Notes: a model not told the origin generated them from the letters alone. Positions 18,328-27,210 are shown, numbered from the stretch's first letter. The stretch is 60,010 bases of DNA from Phycisphaerales bacterium (GCA_020847175.1 JADLCM010000038.1:1-60010), one strand, 5' to 3'. Numbers and translations are program-made.

Positions 18328-19077
18328 ATGATCCAGCTCGGCGTCAACATCGATCACGTCGCGACGATTCGCCAGGCACGGCGGGGCGATGAGCCGGACC
18401 CGGTCCGTGCGGCCCACGAGGCCGAACTCGGCGGGGCCGACGGCATCACGGTCCACCTGCGGGAGGACCGGCGCCACATCCAGGACCGCGATGTGGAGCT
18501 GCTGCGCCGGCTGGTCAAGGTCAAGCTCAACCTGGAGATGGCCGCGACCGAAGAGATGGTGGAAATCGCCTGCCGTCTTGTGCCGCACACGGCGATGCTC
18601 GTGCCCGAAGGGCGCCACGAAGTGACCACCGAGGGCGGGCTCGACGTGGCCGGGTTCACGCGGGCACTGGCGCCGCGCGTGGCGCGGCTCAAGGACGCCG
18701 GGCTCATTGTCTCGGCCTTCATCGATGCGGAGGAGGCCCAGGTTCGGGCCGCATCGGCCCTGGGGTTCGATGTGTGCGAGATTCACACCGGGCCCTTCGC
18801 GGCGGCCTTTGCGCGTTGCGGCGGGGACTTCCGCCGGGCCGACCTCGCGGCGGAGCGTGCCCGAATCGGGCGCTGCGGCGAGCTCATCAAGACCCTCGGC
18901 ATGCGGTTCAATGCCGGGCACGCGCTCAACTACCACAACGTCGGGGCGATCGCGGCGCTTCCCGGGGTTGAGGAACTCCACATCGGGCACGCCATCGTCA
19001 GTCGTGCGATCTACGTGGGGCTTCGTGAAGCGGTGCGCCAGATGAAGGATCTCATGGTCGGGGCCGCTTCGGCCTGA
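18328..19077 (+). CDS. pdxJ: Pyridoxine 5'-phosphate synthase
   Basis: 249 residues, the normal length. PdxJ condenses 1-deoxy-D-xylulose 5-phosphate with 3-amino-2-oxopropyl phosphate to give pyridoxine 5'-phosphate in the DXP-dependent vitamin B6 pathway. Diagnostic segments: LGVNIDHVATIRQARRG at the N-terminus, ITVHLREDRRHIQDRDV with the catalytic Glu/Arg/His residues, and the phosphate-binding end LHIGHAIVSRAIYVGL. ATG 18328 begins the conserved first strand directly, so the start is secure. The DinB-fold gene follows after 24 bases and may be cotranscribed. Confidence 0.96.
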   Translation: MIQLGVNIDHVATIRQARRGDEPDPVRAAHEAELGGADGITVHLREDRRHIQDRDVELLRRLVKVKLNLEMAATEEMVEIACRLVPHTAMLVPEGRHEVTTEGGLDVAGFTRALAPRVARLKDAGLIVSAFIDAEEAQVRAASALGFDVCEIHTGPFAAAFARCGGDFRRADLAAERARIGRCGELIKTLGMRFNAGHALNYHNVGAIAALPGVEELHIGHAIVSRAIYVGLREAVRQMKDLMVGAASA

Positions 19078-19101
19078 CGTTCGTGGTGCTACGCTCGGGC
19101 C

Positions 19102-19584
19102 ATGTACGAACGCTTCCGACGGCTTTTCCGCTACGAGCAGGACGCCAACGCGAAGGTGCTGGCGTCGCTGGCGACGGTCCCTCCCGCCAACCGGGCGCGC
19201 GCCGAGTTCTCCCGGGCGATGACGATCTTCGGGCACATCATCGAGGCGAGGTCCATCTGGCTTGCGCGTCTGCACGGGCCGGCGCCGGCGCCGGCCTCAA
19301 TGTTCCCCGCCGGGCTCACGTTGGAAGACGCGGCGCGCCGCTCGAACGCGGCCGATGGCGCGTGGCGCGAGTGGTGCGACCACCTCTCTGACGCGAAACT
19401 GCGCCAGGCGATCGACTATGTGAACTCCGAACAGCGGCGCTTCCGCGTGAAGGTCGAAGATGTGCTGGGGCACGTGTTGATGCATTCGGCCTATCACCGC
19501 GGGCAGATCGCGATGCTGGTGCGGCAGTCCGGCGGTGAGCCCGCCGCCACGGACTACGTCATCTTCGCGCGCGACACGCTCTGA
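19102..19584 (+). CDS. DinB-family four-helix protein
   Basis: 160 residues. The fold is recognised from the spaced metal-binding histidines: FGHIIEARSIWLARL in the second helix and the C-terminal LGHVLMHSAYHRGQIAMLVR, whose HxxxH pattern supplies the other ligands. DinB/YfiT-like proteins are metal-dependent transferases or hydrolases, some using bacillithiol or mycothiol; the substrate here is unknown. It sits close behind pdxJ. The window has a second, divergent DinB-fold protein near 40 kb. Confidence 0.87.
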   Translation: MYERFRRLFRYEQDANAKVLASLATVPPANRARAEFSRAMTIFGHIIEARSIWLARLHGPAPAPASMFPAGLTLEDAARRSNAADGAWREWCDHLSDAKLRQAIDYVNSEQRRFRVKVEDVLGHVLMHSAYHRGQIAMLVRQSGGEPAATDYVIFARDTL

Positions 19585-19684
19585 CGAGGCAGGTCGCTCG
19601 GGTGCCACCCTGTTCTGCACGCGTGACGACACGTGGTCGGCTTGACTTCCGCCGCGATGCGGCCGCGCGACATGCCCGGGGGCT

Positions 19685-21028
19685 TCAGCGGCACCCCTGG
19701 AAGAGGTCGAGAAAGACGAAGAAGTCGCCGATGTCGTTGATGCCGTCGGCGTTGAGGTCTGCATTGGAGCTGTGGGCCTCGAACCAGTCCAGGAACCGGA
19801 AGAGGTCCCCCGCATCCGGCACGCCGTCGGCGTTGAGGTCGGCGGGGTGCGTTCCCATGCGCTGCAGCAACAGGTCGTAGTCGCGGCAGGTTACGACGCC
19901 GTCCGCATCGAGGTCGGCGTACGCGTCAAATGTCGGATGTGCGAGGGTCGTGCCGAGCTGGCCGAGCAGCGCGAGGGCGTCCGCGCGCGTGAACGCGCCG
20001 TCGTGGTCCACGTCGCCGAGGTCAGTCGCGGGGGAGCACGAGATGCGAAAAGTGACTGAAATCTGCGTTCCCGGAGCGATCACGGCGGGGGCATCGAGCC
20101 ACTCGACCCACACGCTCAGCGAGTCGTCGCTGGGGTCGGTCGTTTCGGCAAGGTACCCCTGCACACCAAGGAGCACGCTCGCCCCGGTGATCGACACCAA
20201 CCGAACCCCGACGCTCGGGCCACCGGCATTCCACGTCGCCCGATGATCCTTGAAGAGTGTGACGTCCCCGCCGAGGCCGAGCGGTTGCGGCGACGCAAAG
20301 AGGTGCCGTCCGCGCACACTGTCGTCGATCTGCGTCGTGCGGGCGAGCCCCGTGCTCTGCCGCACGCGCACGTAGCGGGCGTCATACAGCCCGAGATCAG
20401 CATCGGCGAGCATGCTGCTGAGCGTCATGAGCCGAAAGGCGTCGTTGCCGCGCTGAGTCGGATCAAGCACGATGGGCCGGATCGCGCGCCATGTCCATGT
20501 GACTTCGACAGTGGATACGCCCAGTCTCGGGGCCACGTAGCGCCGGGTGCCCGTGAAGAGCGCCGCGCCGTCAAAGCTGCCTGTCGAGAGCACCTGCGGC
20601 TCCTGCCCGCGCAGCGCCGTGACGCGCCCCAGCAGCATCTGAGGCGCCAAGTCCAGCGGCGCGCCCTCGGGCCGGAAAGAAGGCCCGGCGACCACCGAAG
20701 TGCCGATCGCCGACGGCGTGCCGTCCCATGCGAAAACGAGGGGCCTGACGTACCCGCTGGCGAAGATGTCCACGAAGCTCAATGGGAACGGGGAGCGCTG
20801 GGGCACCCGCGTGTAGCCCTCGACGGCATGAAAAAAGTCTGCCCCGGGGGTTGCGGGGTCGTCAACGCTCTGCCCGTTGATCGCCAGCGGAACCGCCGGT
20901 TCCAGCGACGATGTGAACCTCACCGCGCGGAGAGCGGTCACGCCGTCATCAAAGATCGGGATTGACACCGGCTGCGCGTGGGCGAGGCACGTCAAGGCCG
21001 CGAGGATGCTGCAAACGCTTTCAGGCAC
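19685..21028 (-). CDS. Exported protein with C-terminal dockerin-like repeats and terminal GCR
   Basis: 447 residues. A short signal peptide (SVCSILAALTCLAHAQP) is followed by about 320 residues of beta-rich sequence with no motif I recognise. The C-terminal ~110 residues hold four calcium-loop repeats of dockerin type: DVDHDGAFTRADALALL, DLDADGVVTCRDYDLLL, DLNADGVPDAGDLFRFLDWF and DLNADGINDIGDFFVFLDLF, then FQGCR. This tail matches the GC-type dockerin sorting tails described in Phycisphaerales exported proteins, in which a terminal Gly-Cys is thought to be processed for surface anchoring. The start is GTG 21028 with only a weak ribosome-binding site. Confidence 0.85.
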   Translation of the reverse strand: MPESVCSILAALTCLAHAQPVSIPIFDDGVTALRAVRFTSSLEPAVPLAINGQSVDDPATPGADFFHAVEGYTRVPQRSPFPLSFVDIFASGYVRPLVFAWDGTPSAIGTSVVAGPSFRPEGAPLDLAPQMLLGRVTALRGQEPQVLSTGSFDGAALFTGTRRYVAPRLGVSTVEVTWTWRAIRPIVLDPTQRGNDAFRLMTLSSMLADADLGLYDARYVRVRQSTGLARTTQIDDSVRGRHLFASPQPLGLGGDVTLFKDHRATWNAGGPSVGVRLVSITGASVLLGVQGYLAETTDPSDDSLSVWVEWLDAPAVIAPGTQISVTFRISCSPATDLGDVDHDGAFTRADALALLGQLGTTLAHPTFDAYADLDADGVVTCRDYDLLLQRMGTHPADLNADGVPDAGDLFRFLDWFEAHSSNADLNADGINDIGDFFVFLDLFQGCR

Positions 21029-21092
21029 AGGTGCAGGCTACCAGAGGTTTTCGGACGCGTCAAGGGGAAACCTGTACCAATGTGCCGCCAGT

Positions 21093-22025
21093 CTAGTGAG
21101 CGCTTCCACAGCACGGCGAGGATGCGTGCGACCCGCCGGAGCAACACGCGGACTCGGGCGCGGCTTCAGCGGAGCAGCAGGGCGCCTTGCCCCCGGAGCA
21201 GCACCCCGATCCCCGCCTGGACGCCTTCGAGAGGCGCTTGGCGCCACCCGCGATGAGAGAACCGGGGTCGCGGCCCTGCATGGCCCAGAGGGCATCCGCC
21301 TCAATCACCGTCCAGCCTTCATATCCCGCCTCGGCGAGTGAGTCGGCTTCGCACCCGATGCCGCGCCCGCACGCGCCGGAGGCCCCGGCCTGGACGCGCA
21401 GCCGGACCATTTCGACACGACCGGCAAGGGCGCCCATCGCGGCGATCGGGTCTTCTCCGGCGCTCCGCGACACATCCGGGGCGAGAGAGACCGCGAGCAG
21501 GTTGCCGGCGTCTGTCTCGTCCAGCAGTTCCAGTAGTTCCGCCGAGGTGCGGAAGGAGCCGCCGTTCTCAATCAGCAGTCGCACGCCCGTGTTGCGGCAC
21601 CCCTGCGCCGCGAGATGGAGCCGCTCGGCGATAAGGCGGATGCCGCCGGAGCGGGTGTGCCCGGCGGGAAGTTCGAAGCCGAAGACGCGCACGAAGGGCG
21701 CTCCGATCTCTGACGCCACCTGGGCGATGCGCCGCACCTGCCGAATGGGGGCTTCGTGGTCGCCCACGGCGCGGCCGATGAGGGGAGGCCAGATGCGTGC
21801 ATCGAATCGCAGGCCGGTCGCGAGACAGAGGGGGGCGACACCGCTGGCCGCGAAGAGGCGCGCCGTTTTCTCGCCGCAGGTATGGCAGGGGTCACAGGCG
21901 ACTTCGCTGGGACCGAATCCGAAGGTGCGAAGCTCCACGCCGTGGTACCCCCAGGCGCGGGCGGATTCCGCCACGCGGTCAAGCGTCCAGGCGGGGCAGG
22001 CGAGCGTGCTGAAGGCCGATTTCAT
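21093..22025 (-). CDS. Sugar phosphate isomerase/epimerase-fold protein with Cys-rich tail
   Basis: About 310 residues. The main part is a xylose-isomerase-like TIM barrel: STLACPAWTLDRVAESARAW, YHGVELRTFG, PFVRVFGFELPAG, VRLLIENGGSF, and the late YEGWTVIEADALW. Such proteins isomerise or epimerise sugars or polyols using a divalent metal. The last ~38 residues are an unusual tail with four CC pairs (GCCSG, PCCSA, ACCSG, PCCGS) separated by Ser/Gly/Ala linkers, plus a CDPCHTCGE cluster near residue 45. ATG 22025 has GGAG ten bases upstream; a GTG 45 bases further out is less likely. Confidence 0.8.
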   Translation of the reverse strand: MKSAFSTLACPAWTLDRVAESARAWGYHGVELRTFGFGPSEVACDPCHTCGEKTARLFAASGVAPLCLATGLRFDARIWPPLIGRAVGDHEAPIRQVRRIAQVASEIGAPFVRVFGFELPAGHTRSGGIRLIAERLHLAAQGCRNTGVRLLIENGGSFRTSAELLELLDETDAGNLLAVSLAPDVSRSAGEDPIAAMGALAGRVEMVRLRVQAGASGACGRGIGCEADSLAEAGYEGWTVIEADALWAMQGRDPGSLIAGGAKRLSKASRRGSGCCSGGKAPCCSAEAAPESACCSGGSHASSPCCGSAH

Positions 22026-22261
22026 GCCGGTGGCTCCGAACGCGGGTGGGTGCGATATCCATCGTTCCACGCGGGGCCCTCATGGTACCCCGAGGTCCGA
22101 GAGCATCCAACCAGCCTGTCCATCCACACCCTTGTGACCAATCCGTGACGCCGAATCCGGGCGTGTCGGCTCCGTGGTTGCAATCTTCTGAGGTGGGCGC
22201 GGGTTGCCGGATCGGCAGGGAAGCCGAGGTTCTTCGCGGCGGAGGCCGCCAGGAGCTCACC

Positions 22262-22525
22262 GTGTACCCGTCCAGGCGCGAAGCGCGCCGACCCGTGTTC
22301 AGGCCTCGTGTGTTCGGGCTGCTTGTTCCGGTGCTCGCCGGGCTCGGGTGCGCCGCCAGCGGGCGAGATGACTTCGACCTCGCGGCACGCCTGAAGTTCT
22401 CGGGCCGGCCCGCGGGGGGCGAACTCGCGACGATCGCGGAGTCCGACTGGACCCGAGATTCATCCGAATCCTGGGCGCTGGGGCTCCGTGCATTCCAGCC
22501 CGTCGCCCAGGCGGGCGGGCGCTGA
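22262..22525 (+). CDS. Small predicted lipoprotein
   Basis: 87 residues starting at GTG 22262, which has an excellent site (AGGAG, 6-base spacing). After a basic N-terminus ([15 protein letters not shown]) comes the hydrophobic [14 protein letters not shown] with lipobox LAGLGC. The mature part, about 60 residues, is soluble and contains [20 protein letters not shown] recognise no domain. It lies 41 bases ahead of kynA in the same direction. Probably genuine because the ribosome-binding site and lipobox agree, but no homologue is known to me. Confidence 0.6.
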   Translation: MYPSRREARRPVFRPRVFGLLVPVLAGLGCAASGRDDFDLAARLKFSGRPAGGELATIAESDWTRDSSESWALGLRAFQPVAQAGGR

Positions 22526-22566
22526 GACGTGCGGATACGCTGCGCTCGGACCCTTCGGAGCGCGCC

Positions 22567-23403
22567 ATGGAACCACGAGCACTCGAGTCGTCGATCCACA
22601 CCGACCTCGCGGGCAAGATGACCTATGGGCGGTACCTCGGCCTGGACCGGCTCCTGTCGGCCCAGCAGCCGCTGTCATCGCCGGCTCACCACGATGAGAT
22701 GCTCTTCATCATCCAGCACCAGACCACGGAGCTCTGGTTCAAGCTGATGATCCACGAGCTCTCCGCGGCCGTGGAGGCGGTGCGCCGCGACCAGCTCGAA
22801 CCGTGCTTCAAGGTGCTCGCGCGGGTCAAGCAGATTCAGGGCGTGCTCGCGTTGCAGTGGGGGGTGCTCACCACGCTCACCCCGAGCGAGTACATGGAGT
22901 TCCGCGGCGTGCTAGGCCCCTCCAGCGGGTTCCAGAGCGTGCAGTATCGCATGGTCGAGTTCATGCTGGGCAACAAGGACCTTGCGATGCTCGACATGCA
23001 CCGGCACGATCCCGAGGCGTTTGCCCGCCTCGAACAGGTCTTCCTGGCGCCGGGCCTGTATGACGAGTTTCTGCGATTGCTCGCCAGGCGCGGGCACGAC
23101 ATCCCGCGCGAGGTGCTGCATCGCGATGTCACGCAGCCCTATGCCCCGCATCCCGGCGTGGTCGCGGCCTTCAAGCACATTTACCAGCAGCCCAAAGCGC
23201 ACTGGGACGCCTACGAAATGGCCGAGAAGCTCGTCGATGTCGACGAGCAGTTCGGCATCTGGCGATTCCGGCACGTGAAGGTCGTGGAACGGATCATCGG
23301 GTACAAGCGGGGTACGGGCGGATCGAGCGGCGTGCCCTTCCTGCGCAAGCTCATCGAGCACGTGTTCTTTCCGGAACTCTGGCAGGTACGCACCGAGCTC
23401 TGA
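22567..23403 (+). CDS. kynA: Tryptophan 2,3-dioxygenase
   Basis: 278 residues. Haem enzyme that opens the indole ring of L-tryptophan to N-formylkynurenine, the first step of the kynurenine pathway. Signature segments: [20 protein letters not shown] with the substrate-site Phe and His, [20 protein letters not shown] with the carboxylate-binding Arg, and [20 protein letters not shown] with the axial haem histidine. ATG 22567 follows GGAGCGCGCC. Other kynurenine genes (kynB, kynU) are not in the window. Ends seven bases from the convergent small membrane protein gene. Confidence 0.97.
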   Translation: MEPRALESSIHTDLAGKMTYGRYLGLDRLLSAQQPLSSPAHHDEMLFIIQHQTTELWFKLMIHELSAAVEAVRRDQLEPCFKVLARVKQIQGVLALQWGVLTTLTPSEYMEFRGVLGPSSGFQSVQYRMVEFMLGNKDLAMLDMHRHDPEAFARLEQVFLAPGLYDEFLRLLARRGHDIPREVLHRDVTQPYAPHPGVVAAFKHIYQQPKAHWDAYEMAEKLVDVDEQFGIWRFRHVKVVERIIGYKRGTGGSSGVPFLRKLIEHVFFPELWQVRTEL

Positions 23404-23410
23404 AGGGCGT

Positions 23411-23755
23411 TCAGGGCTGATCGAAGGCATTGGCCCATTGCGCAGCGCGGGCGCTCAGCCGGGTGCTCAGGGCGCTGTCAGGGCCGCTCCGAATCGCCTG
23501 CACCAGCGCCGAGGGGCTGAGCACCAGAGCGACCGGAGGCACCCCCGCTCCCGAAGCGAGCGAGCGAACGTGCTCGCGTTCATGGCGTGAGAGACCGGAG
23601 CGTCTGGCGATGGAGCGGAAGGCGTGCTCGTGCGGGTGGGCCTCGAGGGCGCGGCGCCAGGCGAGCCACGCCGCTCCGGCGGTTGACCCCGCCGAGAGTG
23701 CCGCCAGCAGGGCGACCACCAACCAGTACGGGGCTCCGGCGAGCGCAAGCGTCAT
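23411..23755 (-). CDS. Small single-pass membrane protein
   Basis: 114 residues. An N-terminal helix (YWLVVALLAALSAGSTAGAA) is followed by a basic cytosolic-looking part with RSGLSRHEREHVRSLASGAG and PPVALVLSPSALVQAIRS, reminiscent of the helical segment found in some PilZ-associated or signalling proteins; I do not assign a family. Its ATG overlaps the stop of the HEAT-like gene (ATGA), so the two are translationally coupled and probably act together. Confidence 0.68.
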   Translation of the reverse strand: MTLALAGAPYWLVVALLAALSAGSTAGAAWLAWRRALEAHPHEHAFRSIARRSGLSRHEREHVRSLASGAGVPPVALVLSPSALVQAIRSGPDSALSTRLSARAAQWANAFDQP

Positions 23756-25761
23756 CGGCGGCCCTCCACGGGCTGGAACGATCGCGCGGACCGCGCACGG
23801 GACGTGGCCAGGCGCGAACGGGCCCGTACGCCTTCGTCCGGATCGGTCCGTCCCAGGTCGACGAGGCGCGCGTGCAGTTGCGTGTCTACCGGTCCCCGGC
23901 GAGGAGAGGCCAGCGTCCGCCCGGCACACCACGCGGCGCTGAGTCGATGATCGGGGCGCGGGTCGTGAAGCATCCGGAGAAGTTCGGAGCCCGCGTCGCC
24001 CGGGTCGCAGACCGTCCAGGCCCGCAGCGCGTTGGCCCGGGCCCGCGCGCCGGGGTCGCGGCGCAGTTCCCAGACCGCGCCGTCCAAGAGCGCAGCGGGC
24101 GCCGACTGTGCCTGAGCGCCCGTCCCTTCCGCGCTGCGATGCCGGCGTGCGAGGGCCTCGACGGCATTGGCGCGGGCGCGAGCATCCGGATGGGCCAGTC
24201 CCGAAAGAAGCGCCTGGCGCGCCGGCTCTTCGTTCGACCACGCGAGCGCGAGCAGGGCGGTCGCGGCGAGCCGCAGGTCATCACCCCGCGCCGCCGCCAG
24301 CATCGCGTCGAGCGGGAATGCCTCGATGGGGAGGCGGCCGGCCCACGCCGCGGCCCGCACGCGCGCATCGGGATCTGCCGCGCCGATGGACGCGGCAAGC
24401 AGGTCGCGTGCCCTGGAAGGATGGTGCCGCGCCAGCGTGGAGAGCGCGAGTGATGGCTGAGAGCGCCCCGCGTGGGGGTCCAGCCGGTCCAGTTCGTCCT
24501 GCGCGGCCCGGCGGATCGCATCATGCGGGCTGCGCAGGAGAGCCTTCAGCGGCCTCCGGGGGACCGCCTCCGCGGCGCCTCGCTGCCATCCGGCGCCGGC
24601 GACGCTCCACTGCCACATCCCCCGGCGCGCAATGACCGCCTCGGCGTCAAAGGCGAAATCCATCAACTCGTCCGGTCCAGCGCTCAGGGTGGCCAGCGCC
24701 CGGACGTGGGGGGAGGGGTCCGTGAGGAAGTGCGTGCGGAGACTCGTCCGCGCCGCGGCATCGCAGTCCGTCGCGTCCAGTGCGCGGAGCAGGCCGGCGC
24801 GTCCTTCAGGCGCGAGCGCGGGAACCATCTCCGACGGAGGCACGAGCCCGGCGCGGCCGGTGCCGGGACGGGGGCTCAGCAGCGCGGCCCGTGTTCGGCG
24901 CCGGGGGTGCAGAACCAGGTGCATCGTTATCAACACCGCTTCATGTTCTTCGCGCGTGGCGGCCCGCGCGACCCGGTCAAGTGCCGCAGCGCCGATCTCG
25001 TCGTGCGGGAGCGCGCGCCATGCAACCTCGCGCATGAGGGGCGCGCCCGAGGCGCGCAGCACCGTGCGCAGGGCCGCGCCCGCGGGCGAGGCAGCGTCGC
25101 GGAGCGTCGCGAGCACGTCGGCGCGCGCCGGGCCGCCGACGCCGGGGCAGCCCAGCACAAGCAGCCCGCCCATGAGCACACCCCGGCGCTTGTGGGCTTC
25201 GTACGAGGCGACGGCCCGCGCGATCGCCGTGCGCAGCGCGTCGCGCAGTTCCGGGCCGGAGGCTTCGTCGTTCGGAAGCGTGCGCACTTTGTTTACGATC
25301 TCGTCGCGGGTCTTGAGCACGGCGCGCATCAGGGCTCGTTCGGCGAGGTCGCCGAGAGACGTGAGCGGGTCGCCGAGCGCACTCGTCAAGGTCTCCAGGC
25401 CCGCGATTTCTCCTTCGTCAAGTGCATCGGCGGCGAAACTCACGCCCGCGAGCCGTGTCCGCGCATCGTCCGCACGTGCGAGCGCCGCAGCACCGGCGTG
25501 AAGGCGCGTTGCTCCAAATGCGCGGAGCAGGCGGCGTGACGGGCCGTCGAGCTCGGGCCAGAGTTTAAGACAGGTCGCAAGGGCCTGGTCAGCGATGAGG
25601 TTCCGCGTGCGTTCAGAATCCTCGATCGCCAGCTCAGCGGCCTCGACCAGGAGCGCGTGACGTTCTGACGCATCGCACTGGCGTAGAGCGGTTTGCAGCG
25701 CGACGAGGCGCACCCTCGGAGGGAGCCCCCTGGCCGCCTGGATGGGATGGGTCGCTTTCAC
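23752..25761 (-). CDS. HEAT-repeat-like helical protein
   Basis: 669 residues made almost entirely of short alpha-helical units rich in Ala, Arg and Leu, with HEAT-like repeats such as DPDARVRAAAWAGRLPIEAF and HPDARARANAVEALARR spaced by 30-40 residues. No signal peptide or catalytic motif. Such scaffolds bind proteins; the partner may be the coupled membrane protein downstream. The start is GTG 25761. The central part (LMGGLLVLGCPGVGG) is more hydrophobic than expected for a pure solenoid. Confidence 0.78.
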   Translation of the reverse strand: MKATHPIQAARGLPPRVRLVALQTALRQCDASERHALLVEAAELAIEDSERTRNLIADQALATCLKLWPELDGPSRRLLRAFGATRLHAGAAALARADDARTRLAGVSFAADALDEGEIAGLETLTSALGDPLTSLGDLAERALMRAVLKTRDEIVNKVRTLPNDEASGPELRDALRTAIARAVASYEAHKRRGVLMGGLLVLGCPGVGGPARADVLATLRDAASPAGAALRTVLRASGAPLMREVAWRALPHDEIGAAALDRVARAATREEHEAVLITMHLVLHPRRRTRAALLSPRPGTGRAGLVPPSEMVPALAPEGRAGLLRALDATDCDAAARTSLRTHFLTDPSPHVRALATLSAGPDELMDFAFDAEAVIARRGMWQWSVAGAGWQRGAAEAVPRRPLKALLRSPHDAIRRAAQDELDRLDPHAGRSQPSLALSTLARHHPSRARDLLAASIGAADPDARVRAAAWAGRLPIEAFPLDAMLAAARGDDLRLAATALLALAWSNEEPARQALLSGLAHPDARARANAVEALARRHRSAEGTGAQAQSAPAALLDGAVWELRRDPGARARANALRAWTVCDPGDAGSELLRMLHDPRPDHRLSAAWCAGRTLASPRRGPVDTQLHARLVDLGRTDPDEGVRARSRLATSRARSARSFQPVEGRR

Positions 25762-26036
25762 GAAGTTGCACTCGCTGAACTGGGCACGGTGAGGACGCGG
25801 CTGAGTAAAGACAAAAAACTGGGGATAACCACCGATTTGTAGTGGACACGCTCCCGGAGTCTACCATAAATTGTGGCACTTCGGGGGCGCTTAGGCGATT
25901 CTCGTCAACTCCCGAAAGTTGTCTCCGTGTCTTGGGCGCTTGGTCCTATAGTGGTCGTTCGACTCGGCACGGAGGATGAACGGGCGGTGCGGACAGGATG
26001 TCCGGGCTCACGCCGCCCAGTCCAAGGGGACTCAGA
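25762..26036. other. Divergent intergenic region
   Basis: This 275-base gap separates the leftward HEAT-like gene from the rightward gene at 26037 and is AT-richer than its surroundings, as promoter regions are in this genome. TATAGT at 25947-25952 is a possible rightward -10 box, but no good -35 sits 16-18 bases before it. I see no RNA gene. Confidence 0.4.
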
Positions 26037-26588
26037 ATGAACCCTCCGGCCAAATCCACCAGTCTCCAGACCTATCAAGTGATCGTGTACGACCGGGCCT
26101 TGCATCCGGAACTCTTTCAGCTCCGGGGCCGGCGGGTCTTTCGCCAGGGACCGTTTGAAGCCGAGGCGTGGATCATGCGGGGGTCGCACGTGCTCCGGTT
26201 CGAGTGCGGCACCATGTGCGCCTCCGAACTGGTCACCGAGCAAGACACCGGCCTCCCCACGGCGAACGTCGTGGCCGCGTACCTTTGCGCGGGGGAGCAC
26301 GACTTCGAGCACGCCTTCGGGCGGCCCAAGGTCACGTACGTGAGCAGCGTGCAGAGCGAGACGCTCTCGGAGCACCTGTATCTCGCCACGGTCGAAGAAA
26401 TGCGGGCCCACGCCCGCGACGCGGAGTGCCTGGCGGTCGCCTGGGACGACGGTGGACCCTGCCTGTCCGTGCTCGATGTGCAGACGTACAACCGAGAAAT
26501 CCATGCGCAGGGGTACCACCTGCAGGCCCTGGGCGGCGTGGTCATCCGGACGCAGACGATCTTCGAAGTCGCGCAGCCCGGGCGCTGA
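26037..26588 (+). CDS. Conserved protein of unknown function
   Basis: 183 residues; ATG 26037 follows AAGGGGACTCAGA, a good ribosome-binding site. A soluble mixed alpha/beta protein with long well-formed segments (YQVIVYDRALHPELFQLRG, LRFECGTMCASELVTEQ, SVQSETLSEHLYLATVEEM). The composition is that of a genuine conserved protein, but I cannot name the family with confidence. No membrane helix or signal peptide. It lies 112 bases ahead of the arginine operon and is separated from it by that operon's promoter. Confidence 0.75.
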   Translation: MNPPAKSTSLQTYQVIVYDRALHPELFQLRGRRVFRQGPFEAEAWIMRGSHVLRFECGTMCASELVTEQDTGLPTANVVAAYLCAGEHDFEHAFGRPKVTYVSSVQSETLSEHLYLATVEEMRAHARDAECLAVAWDDGGPCLSVLDVQTYNREIHAQGYHLQALGGVVIRTQTIFEVAQPGR

Positions 26589-26663
26589 GCCACGCGGGGT
26601 GGTGACTCCCGGGTGCCGCGCACGGCCGTGACGGGCGTGCGAGGCGAGATCGGCGCGGTCGGC

Positions 26664-26696
26664 TTGACATGAGTATCCACCGCGCGAATACTCATG
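26664..26696 (+). promoter_or_regulatory. argR operon promoter with overlapping palindromic operator
   Basis: TTGACA (26664-26669, perfect -35) and AATACT (26687-26692, -10-like) are exactly 17 bases apart. A perfect inverted repeat, CATGAGTAT (26668-26676) and ATACTCATG (26688-26696), covers both boxes, as expected for an ArgR-binding site controlling its own operon. Transcription would begin near 26699, almost at the argR ATG (26701), so the mRNA is probably leaderless. Boxes and repeat are seen directly; binding by ArgR is inferred. Confidence 0.75.
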
Positions 26697-26700
26697 CTCT

Positions 26701-27210
26701 ATGGACCAGCGCCCCAAGCGACAAGCCCAGATCTCCGCGCTGCTGCGCGCCCAGCGCGTCGAAAGCCAGGAGCACCTTCAGACGCTGCTTGCCGAGCGGG
26801 GGGTGCACGTGGCGCAGGCGACGCTCAGCCGGGACCTCAAAGCGCTCGGAGTGATGAAGGGATCGTCGGGCTACGTGCTCGCGGAGGACCTGGGCGGCCT
26901 GGCCTCATTGCCGGGCGAGGTTGATGGTCCATCGGAGAACCCGGCGCTGCAGCGCGCGGTCGGCATGTTCGTCGTGCGCGTGGACGTGGGGGGGAGCCTC
27001 GTGGTGCTGCGGACGGGTCCGGGGCACGCGCAGGTGGTGGCGCTCGAACTTGATCGACGCCCTCCCGACGGGCTTATGGGCACGATCGCGGGTGATGACA
27101 CCGTGTTTCTGGCCATGAAGACCGAACGGCGGGCGGCGATGCTGGCCCGCGAACTGCGTTCGATGCTCGGGGGCGCTCCCGACCCTTCGCGCCGGGAGGT
27201 CATGGCGTGA
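26701..27210 (+). CDS. argR: Arginine repressor
   Basis: 169 residues. The N-terminal winged helix has the family core AQATLSRDLKALG, in which SRD contacts DNA; the C-terminal trimerisation and arginine-binding domain ends in GTIAGDDTVFLAM, whose two aspartates bind L-arginine. ArgR/AhrC hexamers repress arginine biosynthesis genes when arginine is present. There is no room for a Shine-Dalgarno sequence if transcription starts at the predicted point. It heads the operon and overlaps argC by four bases (GTGA). Confidence 0.95.
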   Translation: MDQRPKRQAQISALLRAQRVESQEHLQTLLAERGVHVAQATLSRDLKALGVMKGSSGYVLAEDLGGLASLPGEVDGPSENPALQRAVGMFVVRVDVGGSLVVLRTGPGHAQVVALELDRRPPDGLMGTIAGDDTVFLAMKTERRAAMLARELRSMLGGAPDPSRREVMA

